DNA of 17,269 bases from Spirogloea muscicola (lineage: Eukaryota > Streptophyta > Zygnematophyceae > Spirogloeales > Spirogloeaceae): assembly GCA_009602725.1 (NCBI GenBank), contig WELB01000128.1:330830-348098 (forward strand). The letters are read 5' to 3'. Within the stretch, counting starts at the first letter, position 1; each line of letters opens with the position of its first letter. Of this stretch, positions 16,001 through 17,269 are shown one piece after another. A program made the translations under genes and the position numbers. The notes under the pieces were generated by a model. The model made no database searches and was not told the DNA's origin. It was given only the letters and a program-made list of their open reading frames with translations.

Positions 16001-17215
16001 GCGGTTGCGGGACCAACGCCACGTCGTCGTGTCCTCGCTGCCGTACATGAGGAGGTCGGGCACGCTGACCCACATGCAGCCAAAGGCGAGCTTGTCGCCG
16101 CGCGACGTCCCGTAGACGTGGCCGACGCGCGTGCCCCCGACCATCTTGCGGTTGGTCGCGAACATGATGGGGATGGCCATGAAGCCGTGCTTCGCTGGAC
16201 AGCCAGGGGGATGCACGCGGAGAAACGAGCCTCACACTGTCAGGTATCAGGATTGCAGGCGGCCGTGGTTGGACCCCATCACACTTGATGAAGGAGGCTG
16301 CTCAATGCCACAGCAGCCATTGTTAACTAAAACGTAGACATTGGGAGGCGTGGTTAAGAGCTGAAGCTACCTTATCTTACCTCCTCCCTGCCCTCTTGTG
16401 TGCCTGCTTGAGCGCAGGCAATGCCAGGCCAGAAATGGCGATGGCGCTAAGCTGGATGGGCAAGCTAGGCGGCTGGACGGGCATGCACCTGGCTTGGTGT
16501 TGTCGTCAGAGGAGCCGCCGCCGCTGCCGCTGCTGGCGTCCGAGTCGGAGCGCACGAGGTTGCCGTTCACGTTGCCGAGGCGGCGCAGGAGCGTGTCGCG
16601 CAGGGCCTCCATCTCCTCGGCCGTCGCGATGGCGTCCACCGCCGTCGCGCTCTGCGCCGCCGCCATGATGCCCGCTGCCGTCTGCCGGAGGCGCGGGTGC
16701 TCGAGGCACAGCGCGTACAGCGCCTCCACTGCCTCGTGCAGCGCCGGGCCCGACTTGTTGCTGCAGCCATAGCACAACACTCATTGCAATGATATATATA
16801 TGTTGTGAAGTGACGAGTAGCATTGGGAAACATAGGATCAGAGGATCGCAAATGACCATTAGTTAGGACCAATAGTTCCAACATTAAAAGAGTACCTGCT
16901 TACTTGACAGAACCTGCAGTAGTGGCCCGACATGCTTGGAATGGTATGAACTCTCGACCCCTATGGCGGTCAGACGATGCTCCAAATCTGCAAATGATGG
17001 GATCGGCAGCTTGGCCTTATCGACGGCATGCAGGGGGCTCACGCGAGGATGGCGACGGCCTTGGTGTGGAAGTCCTTCCAGTCCTTGCCGAGGAGCTCCA
17101 CGACCTCCTCCGAGTTGAGGATTAAGGAGCTGAGGAAGAGCGCGTTGTCCTTGTGCGACTGCAGCACCGCCGGCCCGCTGCCGCCCGCCGGGAACTTGCG
17201 CCACAGGCAGGCCAT
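13054..17215 (-). CDS. DUF900-type alpha/beta hydrolase with N- and C-terminal extensions, 9 exons
   Basis: Exons in transcript order: 17215-17043, 16760-16489, 16194-15950, 15594-15344, 15215-15017, 14889-14765, 14372-14319, 14188-14062 and 13701-13054. All introns are GT-AG with matching phases, giving 697 residues. Residues 1-148 are helical and ARM/HEAT-like (SEEVVELLGKDW, AVAILANKSGPALHEAV, ALYALCLEHPRLRQTA), ending in a Ser/Gly/Asp linker. The hydrolase core spans about 150-490: IPIMFATNRK start, oxyanion motif IVFVHGYNTS (His255-Gly256), nucleophile elbow LAHSMGSR (Ser331), VLAAPDFD, LHGGYPRLGD, then AIDTTGTDSSWLRHAY, where His468 is the likely catalytic His and Asp454 or Asp457 the likely acid. 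Residues 483-697 have no domain I recognise and end in an acidic, low-complexity tail. The substrate is unknown. The frame stays open from ATG 17215 to the window edge, so the N-terminus may extend further. The exon 8 donor could instead leave the end at 14059. Confidence 0.88.
14513..14712 (-). repeat. Polypyrimidine-rich intron tract (purine-rich on + strand)
   Basis: About 200 bases of the 392-nt intron 14373-14764 are strongly purine-biased on the plus strand (GAGGA, GAAGAAG, GGAGG runs), so the pre-mRNA is C/U-rich here. The long open frames on both strands in this stretch are composition artefacts. The tract could form triplex-type DNA. Confidence 0.75.
15292..15316 (+). other. Strong G-quadruplex motif on the template strand of the hydrolase gene
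   Basis: Four G runs of 5, 4, 5 and 5 are separated by loops of 1, 1 and 4 bases (A, A, AGTT), an ideal intrastrand quadruplex pattern. It lies in the intron 15216-15343, 28 bases from the donor. The strand carrying the Gs is the transcription template, so a DNA quadruplex or R-loop is more likely than an RNA one. Confidence 0.85.
15777..15818 (-). other. tRNA-like 3' fragment (variable arm plus T arm) inside an intron
   Basis: Read on the minus strand, the segment has a variable-arm-like hairpin CTCA-AGGC-TGAG, then a T arm with stem GAGGG/CCCTT around the seven-base loop TTCAAGT, then TTCCCGCA resembling an acceptor strand and discriminator. Its translation begins AEVEGSSPFSRI, the kind of peptide type II tRNA genes give when translated. 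No matching 5' acceptor strand (GCGGGAA) or D arm occurs within about 100 bases upstream, so this is not a complete tRNA. It lies in the 355-nt intron 15595-15949, in the host gene's orientation. It may be a tRNA pseudogene, the tail of a tRNA-derived SINE, or an organelle-derived insert. Confidence 0.45.
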
Positions 17216-17247
17216 CGCGGCGGCGGCGGCGGAGCCGCGCCCCGCCC

Positions 17248-17265
17248 GGCGGCGTTCACGCCGCC
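17248..17265. repeat. Perfect GC hairpin at the window's right end
   Basis: GGCGGCG and CGCCGCC flank a four-base loop (TTCA on plus, TGAA on minus), a 7-bp all-GC stem just upstream of the hydrolase ATG. It would be a strong 5' UTR structure if transcribed, and it also explains why an assembly might stop here. Confidence 0.7.
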
Positions 17266-17269
17266 GCGC

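Noticed and set aside
16884-17042. Candidate extra hydrolase exon, acceptor near 16997 (reading EHRLTAIGVESSYHSKH or another frame)
   Set aside because: One frame cannot be spliced in phase; the other can but gives an unlikely peptide. Skipping it joins AVAILA directly to NKSGPALHEAV in phase, which reads as continuous helices. Weak alternative-splicing possibility only.

Overview
The window looks like nuclear DNA of a green alga (Chlorophyta, plausibly Trebouxiophyceae). The evidence is plant-type protein families, a nuclear chloroplast TatC gene, many GT-AG introns of about 65-400 nt with variable donors but strong (C/T/G)AG acceptors, mixed base composition, and GC-rich CGG/GCG-repeat islands near gene 5' ends. 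The lineage is inferred; no rRNA or barcode is present. No virus, plasmid, CRISPR array or bacterial operon is visible.

Three multi-exon genes account for nearly all coding sequence, and most long open frames are shadows or intron read-through. (1) 613-2091 (+): TatC, the core subunit of the thylakoid Tat translocase, 3 exons. (2) 3797-11461 (+): a large plant-type AAA ATPase, reconstructed as 23 exons and 1017 residues, with a degenerate N-terminal AAA-like module, a low-complexity linker and an intact C-terminal meiotic-clade AAA domain. (3) 17215-13054 (-): a DUF900-type alpha/beta hydrolase, 9 exons and 697 residues, with helical N-terminal and uncharacterised C-terminal extensions. Genes 1 and 2 lie head-to-tail; genes 2 and 3 converge on about 1.6 kb of non-coding DNA. 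In genes 2 and 3 every exon phase agrees across the model, which strongly supports the structures. The three genes show no obvious shared pathway.

Non-genic regions: 1-123 is an uninterrupted T run at the window edge; 124-612 is a GC-rich then AT-richer leader to TatC; 2092-3796 is intergenic, with a GCG-repeat island, one ambiguous base and a possible extra exon; 11462-13053 holds an old tandem duplication that includes a decayed copy of the last AAA exon, plus an inverted repeat. Hydrolase introns hold a tRNA-like 3' fragment, a strong G-quadruplex motif and a long polypyrimidine tract. The right edge is a GC-rich foldback.

I found no clear novel system. The best leads are the unusual domain architecture of the hydrolase and the decayed terminal-exon duplication behind the AAA gene.
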